Shown one piece after another: positions 41,752-49,862 of a stretch of DNA of 64,000 nt. The notes below the pieces were generated by a model. The model had not been told where the DNA came from. It did no database searches and saw only the letters and a list, made by a program, of their open reading frames with translations. This DNA is from Spirochaetae bacterium HGW-Spirochaetae-3 (GTDB lineage: Bacteria; Spirochaetota; Spirochaetia; Treponematales; UBA12059), in assembly GCA_002839315.1 (NCBI GenBank), contig PGXV01000007.1, forward strand, positions 191,934 to 255,933, written 5' to 3'. The stretch's first letter is position 1. Each line of letters begins with the position of its first letter. Position numbers and translations under genes: made by a program.

Positions 41752-43750
41752 GGCAGGCGGCTTACGGTTGGATTTGGACGAGCTTCCGCCCGATCCCGTA
41801 TTCGAGGCCGGCATACGTCGGGCGCCGAGGCGGGATGCGCCGCTTACGAGGGCCCAGGAGTCGCTCGCCGTAAAGAACGCCTTGCGTTACGTGCCCGAGC
41901 GATGGCACGCGAGGCTGGCTCCCGAGTTCGTCGACGAGCTACGCGCGCGCGGCCGCATCTACGGTTACCGGTTCCGGCCGACGGGAAGGCTCTACGGCAA
42001 GCCTATAGACGAGTACAAGGGCGCCTGCATAGAAGGCAGGGCCTTCCAGGTGATGATAGACAACAACCTCGACTTCGACGTCGCGCTGTATCCGTACGAG
42101 CTCGTGACCTACGGCGAGACGGGCCAGGTCTGCCAGAACTGGATGCAGTATCGGCTGATCAAGAAGTACCTCGAGGTCCTTGACCGCGATTCCACGCTCG
42201 TCGTCGAGAGCGGCCACCCGCTGGGGCTGTTCAAGAGCCACGCGCTGGCGCCGCGCGTCGTCATAACGAACGGCCTCATGATAGGCATGTTCGACAACCA
42301 GAAGGACTTCAACCACGCGGCCGCGCTCGGCGTGGCCAACTACGGCCAGATGACCGCGGGGGGCTGGATGTACATCGGCCCTCAGGGCATCGTGCACGGT
42401 ACCTTCAATACGCTGCTCAACGCGGGTCGCCTCAAGCTGGGCATCGCGCGCGACGGCGACCTGCGCGGCAGGCTGTTCGTATCCTCGGGGCTCGGCGGCA
42501 TGTCGGGGGCGCAGGGCAAGGCGGCGATCATAGCCGGGGCCAGCTCCATAATAGCAGAGGTCGACGAGAGCCGGGTCGCCACGCGGCACTCGCAGGGTTG
42601 GGTCAGCTGCGTCGAGAGGACGGCCGCCGGGGCGTTCGCGCGCGCGGAAGAGGCCCGGGCGAAGGGCGAGGCGATAGCGGTCGCCTTCCTCGGCAATATC
42701 GTCGAGCTGCTCGAGTACGCCGACGCCGAGAATATCCGCGTCGACCTGCTGTCTGACCAGACGAGCTGCCACGCGGCCTACGAGGGCGGTTACTGTCCCG
42801 TCGGGATTTCGTTCGAGGAGCGCACCCGCCTGCTTTCGTCGGATCCCGATCGTTTCAGGGGCCTCGTCGACGCGAGCCTCCGCAGGCATTTCGAGGCGAT
42901 CTGTCGCCTGTCCGGCAAGGGCACCTACTTCTTCGACTACGGCAACTCGTTCCTCAAGGCCGTCTACGACGCCGGCGTACGCGACGTCTCGAAGAACGGC
43001 GTCGACGAGAAGGACGGCTTCGTCTTCCCGAGCTACGTCGAGGATATCCTGGGGCCGGAGCTGTTCGACTACGGCTACGGGCCGTTCCGCTGGGTATGCC
43101 TGTCCGGCAACGACGACGACCTGCGCAAGACCGACGCCGCCGCGATGGCCTGCATCGACCCCGGCCGCCGCGGCCAGGACCGCGACAACTGGGCCTGGAT
43201 ACGCGACGCGGAGAAGAACCGCCTCGTCGTAGGCACCAAGGCGAGAATCCTGTACCAGGACGCGATAGGCCGCACGAAGATAGCGCTCGAGTTCAACCAC
43301 ATGGTAAGGAAGGGCGAGGTCGGGCCGATCATGCTCGGGCGCGACCACCATGACTGCGGCGGCACCGACAGCCCGTTCCGCGAGACCAGTAATATCAAGG
43401 ACGGTTCGAACGTCATGGCCGACATGGCCGTGCAGAATTTCGCCGGGGACGCGGCTCGCGGCATGAGCCTAATCGCGCTGCACAACGGCGGCGGCGTCGG
43501 TATCGGCAAGAGCGTCAACGGCGGCTTCGGCCTCGTGCTGGACGGCTCCGAGCGCGTCGACTCGATCATCGCGATGGCGATGCCCTGGGACGTTATGGGC
43601 GGCGTCGCGAGGCGCTCGTGGGCCCGTAACGAGCACGCCGTGGCGACCTGCGCCGAATACAACGAGGTATACTCCGACTCGGGATCGATAACGTTGCCGT
43701 ACATAGCGGACGACGGACTCGTGGAGTCGGCTCTCGGCAAGCCGGAATGA
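41735..43750 (+). CDS. hutU: Urocanate hydratase, long type
   Basis: 671-residue urocanase, converting urocanate to imidazolone-propionate with tightly bound NAD. Seen: GQVCQNWMQYRLIKKYLEVL, FVSSGLGGMSGAQGKAAIIA (dinucleotide-binding), HSQGWVS, the catalytic-cysteine region SDQTSCHAAYEGGYCP, and RDHHDCGGTDSPFRET. About 115 residues longer than the common 555-residue bacterial form and close in length to the animal enzyme; the extra sequence lies mainly at the N-terminus and in the C-terminal half. Start overlaps hutH. Confidence 0.94.
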   Translation: MTKSDRAGGLRLDLDELPPDPVFEAGIRRAPRRDAPLTRAQESLAVKNALRYVPERWHARLAPEFVDELRARGRIYGYRFRPTGRLYGKPIDEYKGACIEGRAFQVMIDNNLDFDVALYPYELVTYGETGQVCQNWMQYRLIKKYLEVLDRDSTLVVESGHPLGLFKSHALAPRVVITNGLMIGMFDNQKDFNHAAALGVANYGQMTAGGWMYIGPQGIVHGTFNTLLNAGRLKLGIARDGDLRGRLFVSSGLGGMSGAQGKAAIIAGASSIIAEVDESRVATRHSQGWVSCVERTAAGAFARAEEARAKGEAIAVAFLGNIVELLEYADAENIRVDLLSDQTSCHAAYEGGYCPVGISFEERTRLLSSDPDRFRGLVDASLRRHFEAICRLSGKGTYFFDYGNSFLKAVYDAGVRDVSKNGVDEKDGFVFPSYVEDILGPELFDYGYGPFRWVCLSGNDDDLRKTDAAAMACIDPGRRGQDRDNWAWIRDAEKNRLVVGTKARILYQDAIGRTKIALEFNHMVRKGEVGPIMLGRDHHDCGGTDSPFRETSNIKDGSNVMADMAVQNFAGDAARGMSLIALHNGGGVGIGKSVNGGFGLVLDGSERVDSIIAMAMPWDVMGGVARRSWARNEHAVATCAEYNEVYSDSGSITLPYIADDGLVESALGKPE

Positions 43751-44859
43751 GCGCCCGCGATAGGGGGATCGTTACCGGGGATATGCCCCCGGGCCCGACG
43801 AATTCCATCGTCGACGTGGCCGGCGTCGCCGTCGGCCACGTAACGCTGGCCGACGGCGACCTGCAGACGGGCGTCACCGCGCTGCTACCGCACGTCGGCA
43901 ACCTGTTCCGCGACAAGGTGCCCGCCGCGTGCCGCGTCATCAACGGCTTCGGCAAGTCCGCCGGCCTCGTGCAGGTAGCGGAGCTCGGGTCCATAGAGTC
44001 GCCCGTACTCCTGTCCAATACCTTCTCGGTACCCGCGTGCCTCGACGGCGGCCTCGACGTGCTCCTGGGGGAGAACGCCGACATAGCGACGACGACCGGC
44101 AGCGCCAACGTCGTCGCTATGGAATGCAACGACGGCTACCTGTCGGATATGCGTCGCCGGGCCGTGACGCCGGCCCACGTCCGCGAGGCCGTGGGCCTCG
44201 CCAGGGCCTCCGCCGGGGCTCCGTTCGACCGCGGAGCCGTGGGTGCCGGTCGCGGCATGAGCTGCTACGGGCTCAAGGGCGGCATAGGCACGGCGAGCAG
44301 GGTCGCGTGCGTATGGCCGGGATCGGGGACGAATTTTACCGTCGGGGCGCTGTTGCTGACGAATTTCGGTCGCCTCTTCGAGCTGGTCGTCGACGGCAGG
44401 CGGGTAGGGCGCGAGATCGTCGCGATGGGCGGCGACGCGGAGTCCGGTTCCGACGCCGCGCGCGACGCCGCTGCGTCGGCCGACGATGCCTCGGGCGTCG
44501 GCTCCCCGGGGGCCGGCTCGGTGATCGTCGCGCTGGCGACCGACGCGCCGCTGGATTCCAGGCAGCTCCACAGGCTCTGCGTCAGGGCGGCCAGCGGCCT
44601 CGCGCGTACCGGCGCTACGATAGGCGGCGGCTCGGGCGAGATCGTCCTAGCCTTCTCTACCGCGTATACGCTACCGCATTACCCCTCCGCCGCGGTCACG
44701 GACAGGCCGTCGCTCCACGAGGACGCCTTGGGGCCGCTGTTCCAGGCCGCCACCGAGGCGGTAGAGGAAGCCGTGCTGGATTCGCTGTTCAGCGCCGGGA
44801 CCGTACGCGGGCGCGACGGACACGAACGGCGCTCCATACTCGATTTCAGGCTGTTCTAG
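43747..44859 (+). CDS. P1/S58 family aminopeptidase (DmpA/BapA-like)
   Basis: 370-residue Ntn-type hydrolase of the DmpA family, which self-cleaves before a serine to form alpha and beta chains. NSIVDVAGVAVGHVTL at the start, GAVGAGRGMSCYGLKGGIGT in the middle, and the cleavage context GAG257-S258-VIVALATDAPL; Ser258 would be the nucleophile. Family members cut N-terminal D-residues or beta-alanyl peptides such as carnosine. The ATG overlaps the hutU stop, so it is part of the hut unit; feeding histidine from capped His peptides is an inference. Confidence 0.87.
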   Translation: MSARDRGIVTGDMPPGPTNSIVDVAGVAVGHVTLADGDLQTGVTALLPHVGNLFRDKVPAACRVINGFGKSAGLVQVAELGSIESPVLLSNTFSVPACLDGGLDVLLGENADIATTTGSANVVAMECNDGYLSDMRRRAVTPAHVREAVGLARASAGAPFDRGAVGAGRGMSCYGLKGGIGTASRVACVWPGSGTNFTVGALLLTNFGRLFELVVDGRRVGREIVAMGGDAESGSDAARDAAASADDASGVGSPGAGSVIVALATDAPLDSRQLHRLCVRAASGLARTGATIGGGSGEIVLAFSTAYTLPHYPSAAVTDRPSLHEDALGPLFQAATEAVEEAVLDSLFSAGTVRGRDGHERRSILDFRLF

Positions 44860-44865
44860 GGCGGC

Positions 44866-46122
44866 TTAGCCTTCCCGCCTGAGAACGCTGACGCAATTCG
44901 TCACCGCGCTGCCTCCGACGTTAAGCGTGACGGCTACCTCCGGGACCCTGGTCGGAGCCATGCCGATAGGCTCCCCGACGAGCTGCTTATACAGTAGCGC
45001 GTGCATCGAGACGCCCGTCGCGCCGACCGGATGCCCCTTGGCCTTGAGCCCGCCGGAAAGGTTTATCGACGCGTCGTCGTCCGGGCCGAAGCGCCCGTCC
45101 ATGTAGTCGTATCCCGCCCGGCCGTCGGCGGACAGGCCGAGCGCCTCGGTGCATAGGATCTGGTTGATGGTAAAGCAGTCGTGCACCTCGGCGATGTCGA
45201 TGTCGTCCGGGCCTATGCCCGCCTCGGCGAACGCCTGCCGCGCGGCGGCCTTGCCCGCCTTGAGCTCGTGCATGTTGTCGCGCCTGGAGATGGCCAGGCG
45301 CTCGGCCGCGTGGCCTATGCCCGCGATGCGCACGGAGCGGCCTCTCCTCGCGGCGGCGTGACCGGGGCCGACGATGACCAAGCCCGCGGCTCCGTCCGTG
45401 ACGAGCGAGCAGTCGTGCAGGCGCAGCGGGTCGGCTATCATAGGGTTCTTGTCCGGCGGCAGGCCGAGGACGGCCTCGGCCGTGACGAGCCCGAGCTTGT
45501 CGGACGGCCCTCCGGCGCCGAAGTGGGCGAGCGGGTTCCGGAGGCCGTTGCGGTAGCACAGGGCCGAGACGCTGGCTAGCATGCGCGCCAGGAGCTCGCC
45601 GTCGACGCCGTAATGGTCCCGGTATCCTTTAGCGTACTCGGCGAAGAGCGCCGGGAACGTCATGCCGGCGGCCCCTTCCTCCGGCCAGAACGAGCACGTC
45701 GCCAGGGCGTGGGTTACGCCGGCGGTATCGAGCAGGTTCATCTTCTCGACGCCGAGGACGAGCGCGGCGTCGATGCGGCCGGACTCTACGGCGTACAGCG
45801 CGTCGTACAGGGCGACCGAACCCGAGGCGCAGGCGTCCTCGCAGCGCGTCATCCGCTTGTAGCGAAGGCCGACGGGGTCGATCTCCGCGGCGAAGGCCGC
45901 GATATGCTCCTGGTTGGCGAATATCCCCGGAGCGCACGAGCCGACCCATACGCCGCCTATCTCCGCGGCTTCGACGCCGGCGTCGGTCAGGGCCCCGCGG
46001 CCCGCCTCTAGCATAAGGTCGTAGATGCTCGCCAGGTCCGATACCTCGCCCGTTTCCCTGTTCTTCTTGACCCTATTGCCGAATTTAGTGTTGTAGGCCC
46101 CTACGATCGAAATACTGGACAT
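44866..46122 (-). CDS. Thiolase family protein, SCP-x type
   Basis: 418-residue thiolase of the SCP-x/lipid-transfer branch, which forms or cleaves beta-ketoacyl-CoA. Nucleophile Cys98 in CEDACASGSVAL; AEVHDCFTINQ with the acid/base His; SGGLKAKGHPVGATG near the C-terminus and TLNVGGSAVTNCVSVL at the end with the second Cys. Many relatives need a DUF35/OB-fold partner, which is absent here. Last gene of the leftward unit after the CoA-transferase. Substrate unknown. Confidence 0.85.
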   Translation of the reverse strand: MSSISIVGAYNTKFGNRVKKNRETGEVSDLASIYDLMLEAGRGALTDAGVEAAEIGGVWVGSCAPGIFANQEHIAAFAAEIDPVGLRYKRMTRCEDACASGSVALYDALYAVESGRIDAALVLGVEKMNLLDTAGVTHALATCSFWPEEGAAGMTFPALFAEYAKGYRDHYGVDGELLARMLASVSALCYRNGLRNPLAHFGAGGPSDKLGLVTAEAVLGLPPDKNPMIADPLRLHDCSLVTDGAAGLVIVGPGHAAARRGRSVRIAGIGHAAERLAISRRDNMHELKAGKAAARQAFAEAGIGPDDIDIAEVHDCFTINQILCTEALGLSADGRAGYDYMDGRFGPDDDASINLSGGLKAKGHPVGATGVSMHALLYKQLVGEPIGMAPTRVPEVAVTLNVGGSAVTNCVSVLRREG

Positions 46123-46148
46123 CCGTTTATCCCCCGCGCCGATTCTCG

Positions 46149-47459
46149 TTAGATATATCCTAGGTTCCTCGCCTGGGCCTTCAGGTCTTCGCGGAATTCC
46201 GGAGCGGCGATGGCGACGAGCTCGCCGACGCGCTCGCGCACCGTACGGCCGCGCAACCTGGCTACGCCGTGCTCCGTGACGACGTGGTCGGTATAGCTGC
46301 GATGCAGAGTGACGGCGCTGCCTTCCGGTAGCATCGGCACGATCGTGCTGACCGTTCCGCCCTTGGCCGTCGAGTAGCAGGCTATGATCGACTTGCCCTT
46401 CCCGTCGAAGCCGCCAGTAGCGCCCTGGGCGGTGTCCGACTGGCCGCCGGTGCCGGAGTACTGGTTAGGGCCTATGGACTCGCTGGAGACCTGGCCCGTC
46501 AGGTCTATCATGAGACAGGTGTTTATCGAGGTCATCCTGGAATTCTGCGATATTATCGCCGGGTCTATGACGTTGCGGCCTCGGCGGAATTCCACGGACA
46601 TGTTGCGGTCCAGCCAGTCGTACAGCTTGCGGCTGCCCATGGAGAAGGTGACGATCGACTTGTCCTTGCCGTAGGCCTTGCGCCTGTTCGTTATGACGCC
46701 CAGCTCGTATAGCTCCATCATCGCGTCGACGAACATCTCGGTGTGCACGCCGAGGTCCTTCTTGTCGCGCAAGGCCAGCGCGGCCGCGTTGGGTATGCCG
46801 CCGATGCCGAGCTGTATGGTGGCGCCGTCCTCGACCAGGTCCGCGATGTAGGCGCCTATCAGCAGGTCGACATCGTTCGGCTTGGGCTCGGGCAGGCTCG
46901 GCACTTCGTAGTCCGCCTCGACGAAATACGTAACCTGGTCGACCCTGAGCTGCGTGTCGCCGAAGGTAAGAGGAAGCTGCGGGTTGACCTCTAGTATCAC
47001 GTACTTCGCCGCTTCGAGTATGTCCTTCTCGTACGTAATACCGAGGGACAGGCTGACGAAGCCGTGCTTGTCGGGCGGCGTGCACGTGCCGATGAATACC
47101 TCGGGCGGCCTCGCCCGTATCCTGTCCGCCGCCGAGCGGTGCAGCATATTGGGTACGTAGGTAACGGTACCGGCGCCCGCCTTGAGGGCGGCCCGCGATC
47201 CGGGCGCGTGGAACCAGCTGGCCAGTTCGAAATGGCCCTGCATCTCGGGCTTCATATAGAAATCGTACGGCTTCAACGTCAGTACGGAGAAGACGCGGAC
47301 GTCGCGGACCATCGGCGCCAGGATATGTAGTCGTCCCATAGTCGCTTGGGGCTCGCTGGCGCATTGGGCGACGACGACGTCATTGCCCGACTGAATGCAC
47401 TGGATCGCTTCGTCTATAGGCCGAAGCCTCGACCGGTACTCCTCGTCCCATTTCGGCAT
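46149..47459 (-). CDS. Acetyl-CoA hydrolase/4-hydroxybutyrate CoA-transferase family protein
   Basis: 436-residue CoA-transferase of the Cat1/AbfT type. GIGGIPNAAALALRDKKDLG, then HTEMF, whose Glu is the usual thioester nucleophile, and the C-terminal GTGGQSDTAQGA and YSTAKGGTVSTIVPML. The frame is open to 47768, but the first 103 residues are Arg-rich shadow of the upstream gene. AAGGAG fits ATG 47459 with 7-nt spacing; ATG 47465 is too close. Eleven nt follow the KAS III-like gene. Likely swaps CoA between acetyl-CoA and the free acid substrate. Confidence 0.86.
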   Translation of the reverse strand: MPKWDEEYRSRLRPIDEAIQCIQSGNDVVVAQCASEPQATMGRLHILAPMVRDVRVFSVLTLKPYDFYMKPEMQGHFELASWFHAPGSRAALKAGAGTVTYVPNMLHRSAADRIRARPPEVFIGTCTPPDKHGFVSLSLGITYEKDILEAAKYVILEVNPQLPLTFGDTQLRVDQVTYFVEADYEVPSLPEPKPNDVDLLIGAYIADLVEDGATIQLGIGGIPNAAALALRDKKDLGVHTEMFVDAMMELYELGVITNRRKAYGKDKSIVTFSMGSRKLYDWLDRNMSVEFRRGRNVIDPAIISQNSRMTSINTCLMIDLTGQVSSESIGPNQYSGTGGQSDTAQGATGGFDGKGKSIIACYSTAKGGTVSTIVPMLPEGSAVTLHRSYTDHVVTEHGVARLRGRTVRERVGELVAIAAPEFREDLKAQARNLGYI

Positions 47460-47470
47460 ATACATACTCC

Positions 47471-48481
47471 TTAATAGATGAATAGGTTGGCTCCGACCGC
47501 GAGCCCCGCTCCCGATGCGCAGAAGACGACGGGGGCGCCGCGGCGTACGTCCCCGCGCTTTACGGCCTCGTGGAACGCCATGGGCACGCAGGCGGAGCCC
47601 GTATAGCCGTAACGGTCCATGGACATCGCCGCCAGCGAGGCGGGGCGCCCGAGCTCGGCCATCACGTCCAGGATCACGCTCTTGTTGATCTGCGTGAAGA
47701 CGAACTGCTCGACGCGCTCGATCGGTATGCCGCCTTTGACGCACAGGGCCCTTACCATGGGAACCCATAGCCTTATGTTGCGATCCCCGGGCATGATCTG
47801 TAGCAGCTCGAGCCCGTACTCGCCCGATTCCAGGACTTCATGGGTGATAGGCCTACGAGCGCCGCCCGCGTATACGCCGATGTAATCCCATTGCGTGCCG
47901 TCGGCCAGGAGCCTCCCCGCGACATAGCCCGAGGGATCGTCGTCGGGGACTCGCTCGAGCACGATAGCCCCGGCTCCGTCGCCGAAGACGGCCCAACCGA
48001 ACGCGTCGCCCGGGCGTAGATGGGCCGCCATGTTATATACGCCGACTACTACCGCGTAGCGGTAATCCGGTTCGCACGCCAGCATCTTGGCGGCCGCGTC
48101 CAGCGCGGTAACGAAGCCCGCGCAGCTCGCGTTCACGTCGAATACCCCGCAGTCCGCTTGGCCGCCCTGGATGCGGCCCTGTATGACCATCGACGTCGCG
48201 GGGCTGATGAATTCGGGCGTATCGGTCGCTACTATGAAAAGGCTCGGATCCATGGAGCCTATGCCGGCGTCGGCCATTGCCGCGCGCGCGGCTTTCTCCG
48301 CGAAGTCCGCCGCGCTCTCGTCGATGCAGCGTAGCCGGGCCAGGTGCCTGTTCCTGATACCGCGGCCCTCCGATAGCTTTACTTCGTCGAAATCGATTCC
48401 AGCGAGGGTCTTTATCTCTTCGTTCGATATCGACTTGCCTGGAGCGTACGCTCCCGTCCCGATTATCTTCGCTTTCGCCAT
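47471..48481 (-). CDS. KAS III-like protein (3-oxoacyl-ACP synthase III family), first copy
   Basis: 336-residue thiolase-fold condensing enzyme. Nucleophile Cys120 in DVNASCAGF, and FGDGAGAIVLERV. The standard HQAN motif reads TQIN (His to Thr) and the GNTSAAS region reads GYTGSACVP (Asn to Tyr), so the usual Cys-His-Asn triad is reduced to Cys; true fatty-acid initiation is therefore doubtful and acyl transfer, Claisen condensation or cleavage of CoA esters is more likely. GGAGG precedes the ATG. Second gene of the unit led by the double TetR. Confidence 0.84.
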   Translation of the reverse strand: MAKAKIIGTGAYAPGKSISNEEIKTLAGIDFDEVKLSEGRGIRNRHLARLRCIDESAADFAEKAARAAMADAGIGSMDPSLFIVATDTPEFISPATSMVIQGRIQGGQADCGVFDVNASCAGFVTALDAAAKMLACEPDYRYAVVVGVYNMAAHLRPGDAFGWAVFGDGAGAIVLERVPDDDPSGYVAGRLLADGTQWDYIGVYAGGARRPITHEVLESGEYGLELLQIMPGDRNIRLWVPMVRALCVKGGIPIERVEQFVFTQINKSVILDVMAELGRPASLAAMSMDRYGYTGSACVPMAFHEAVKRGDVRRGAPVVFCASGAGLAVGANLFIY

Positions 48482-48502
48482 GACGGCCTCCAGTCCGGAC
48501 GG

Positions 48503-49657
48503 CTATGAACGGCCGTTCAACCCGTGAATTAGATAATCGCCGATACCCTCTACGATCGCGCGTACATTGTGCGGCGACTCGTCGAAAGCGACTTCCATGC
48601 CGAAATAATGAGAGATGCCCATGAAAAACTCGATGGCGCTATCGATGTACGCCGGATCGGAGTCTACGGCCGCGGGATCGAAGCCCTCCGTTCCCATCTT
48701 GAGGTATCCGTTCCTGAAGGACTCGTAGTATTCCTTGACGGTGGGCAACGAGACGAATTCTCCCTCGCGCGCGATGTTGTAGCACCAATGATCGAGCGAG
48801 AGGTATACGCCGAACAGGAAGATCCCTTGCAGCTCCTCTTCGAGGCGATTAAGTCCAGGGGACATATTCTGCGAGATGAAATACCGTATCTCGTGCCCGG
48901 CGGACGTGATCTGCTCGCGAAAGAAACTTTCCTTGCTGTCGAAGTATTTGTAGAATGCCCCGACCGACAGGCCTGCCGCGTCCGTTATCTCGTGGATATT
49001 GACGTCGTGGAAGCCGCGTTCGCCGAAGAGACGCTTCCCCGCCTTCATGAGGCGCTCGCGGCTCGATTCGCCGAAGCTGATCTTCGGCGGCGTGATGACT
49101 ATATTGAATATCCTGTTGCCGTCCCAGCTTAGGGCAGGGAAGGCCCCGTTGGCTACGATTGACGCTAGCGCCGGTATGGAGACCCGAGCGCCTTGGAGGG
49201 CTGACCTCACCGCCGCGAAGCGTAATCCTCCTATGGCTACGAGGTATTCGGGTATGCCCGCGGGCCGACCCAGCACCTTGGACAGTATACGCTTGTACAT
49301 TTCCGTCAAACGCCGCTCGTATTCGAAGTATCGGTACTGTCCCTCTCGAAAGACGGTAACGAGTTCGGGATTATCGGCTGAGAAGCCGACTATTCTGGCG
49401 GACATGCTCTGTAGCCGTTCGCTTAGCGTATTCCCGCTTGTTCCTTCTAATGCAACGCCTATCCTCTCGATGACGTCCTCGAGGATATGTATGACGAGTG
49501 CTTCTTTATTTCGGAAATAGCGATAAAAAACCCCGTTCGAGAGGCCTGCCTCGCGGCATATTTCCGCTATTGATACCGATGAATACCAGCGCGCAGAGAA
49601 CAATACGATGGCGGTTTCTAGTATTCTCGTTTTCGTTTCGGAATCGCTTTGGACCAT
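48503..49657 (-). CDS. Double TetR regulator (two TetR modules in one chain)
   Basis: 384 residues, twice a normal TetR. First N-terminal DNA-binding domain about residues 8-55 (ETAIVLFSARWYSSVSIAEI, GLSNGVFYRYFRNKEAL); second about 197-243 (RLMKAGKRLFGERGFHDVNI, GLSVGAFYKYFDSKESF), each followed by its own helical ligand/dimer region. Both recognition helices look intact. The gene starts 24 bp from an operator-like pseudo-palindrome and heads the leftward unit, so autoregulation and control of the divergent genes are likely. Such fusions are rare. The frame is continuous, with no sign of a sequencing join. Confidence 0.88.
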   Translation of the reverse strand: MVQSDSETKTRILETAIVLFSARWYSSVSIAEICREAGLSNGVFYRYFRNKEALVIHILEDVIERIGVALEGTSGNTLSERLQSMSARIVGFSADNPELVTVFREGQYRYFEYERRLTEMYKRILSKVLGRPAGIPEYLVAIGGLRFAAVRSALQGARVSIPALASIVANGAFPALSWDGNRIFNIVITPPKISFGESSRERLMKAGKRLFGERGFHDVNIHEITDAAGLSVGAFYKYFDSKESFFREQITSAGHEIRYFISQNMSPGLNRLEEELQGIFLFGVYLSLDHWCYNIAREGEFVSLPTVKEYYESFRNGYLKMGTEGFDPAAVDSDPAYIDSAIEFFMGISHYFGMEVAFDESPHNVRAIVEGIGDYLIHGLNGRS

Positions 49658-49680
49658 ATACCGCCTCGTTGTAATAGTAA

Positions 49681-49696
49681 ATGAGAGTTGATTCAG
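49681..49696. promoter_or_regulatory. TetR-type operator 1
   Basis: ATGAGAGTTGATTCAG, one of three related 16-bp pseudo-palindromes (TGA...TCA ends, GATTCA right half). Lies 24 bp before the double TetR start and about 15 bp after its -10 box. Confidence 0.7.
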
Positions 49697-49710
49697 TCCT
49701 CTTCGTCAAA

Positions 49711-49739
49711 ATTATAGACCTGTAATCGTATAAAGGCAA
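49711..49739 (-). promoter_or_regulatory. Promoter of the double TetR unit
   Basis: Read on the minus strand: TTGCCT (49739-49734), 17-bp spacer, TATAAT (49716-49711). A near-consensus promoter with operator 1 in the early transcribed region. Confidence 0.75.
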
Positions 49740-49797
49740 GAAAAACTTAAATAGTGCAAAATGTTGCGGAAATATGCAAGATATTGCGTGAATTCGC

Positions 49798-49844
49798 TTG
49801 ACTGATAGTGAGAATGGACGAATAAATAATGAGAGATGATTCAC
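49798..49844 (+). promoter_or_regulatory. Promoter and TetR-type operator 2 of the rightward unit
   Basis: TTGACT at 49798-49803 and an AT-rich -10 region at 49821-49828 (AATAAATA). Operator ATGAGAGATGATTCAC at 49829-49844 begins directly after it. Same motif as operators 1 and 3. Confidence 0.65.
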
Positions 49845-49862
49845 CAGGTCGAAGGAGAAATG

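Noticed and set aside
47460-47768. N-terminal extension of the CoA-transferase frame
   Set aside because: Lies inside the upstream KAS III-like gene, is Arg-rich, and ATG 47459 has the only good ribosome-binding site.
48507-48518. Palindrome GAACGGCCGTTC as an operator
   Set aside because: It lies in the last codons of the double TetR gene, away from any promoter, and does not match the other operator sites.
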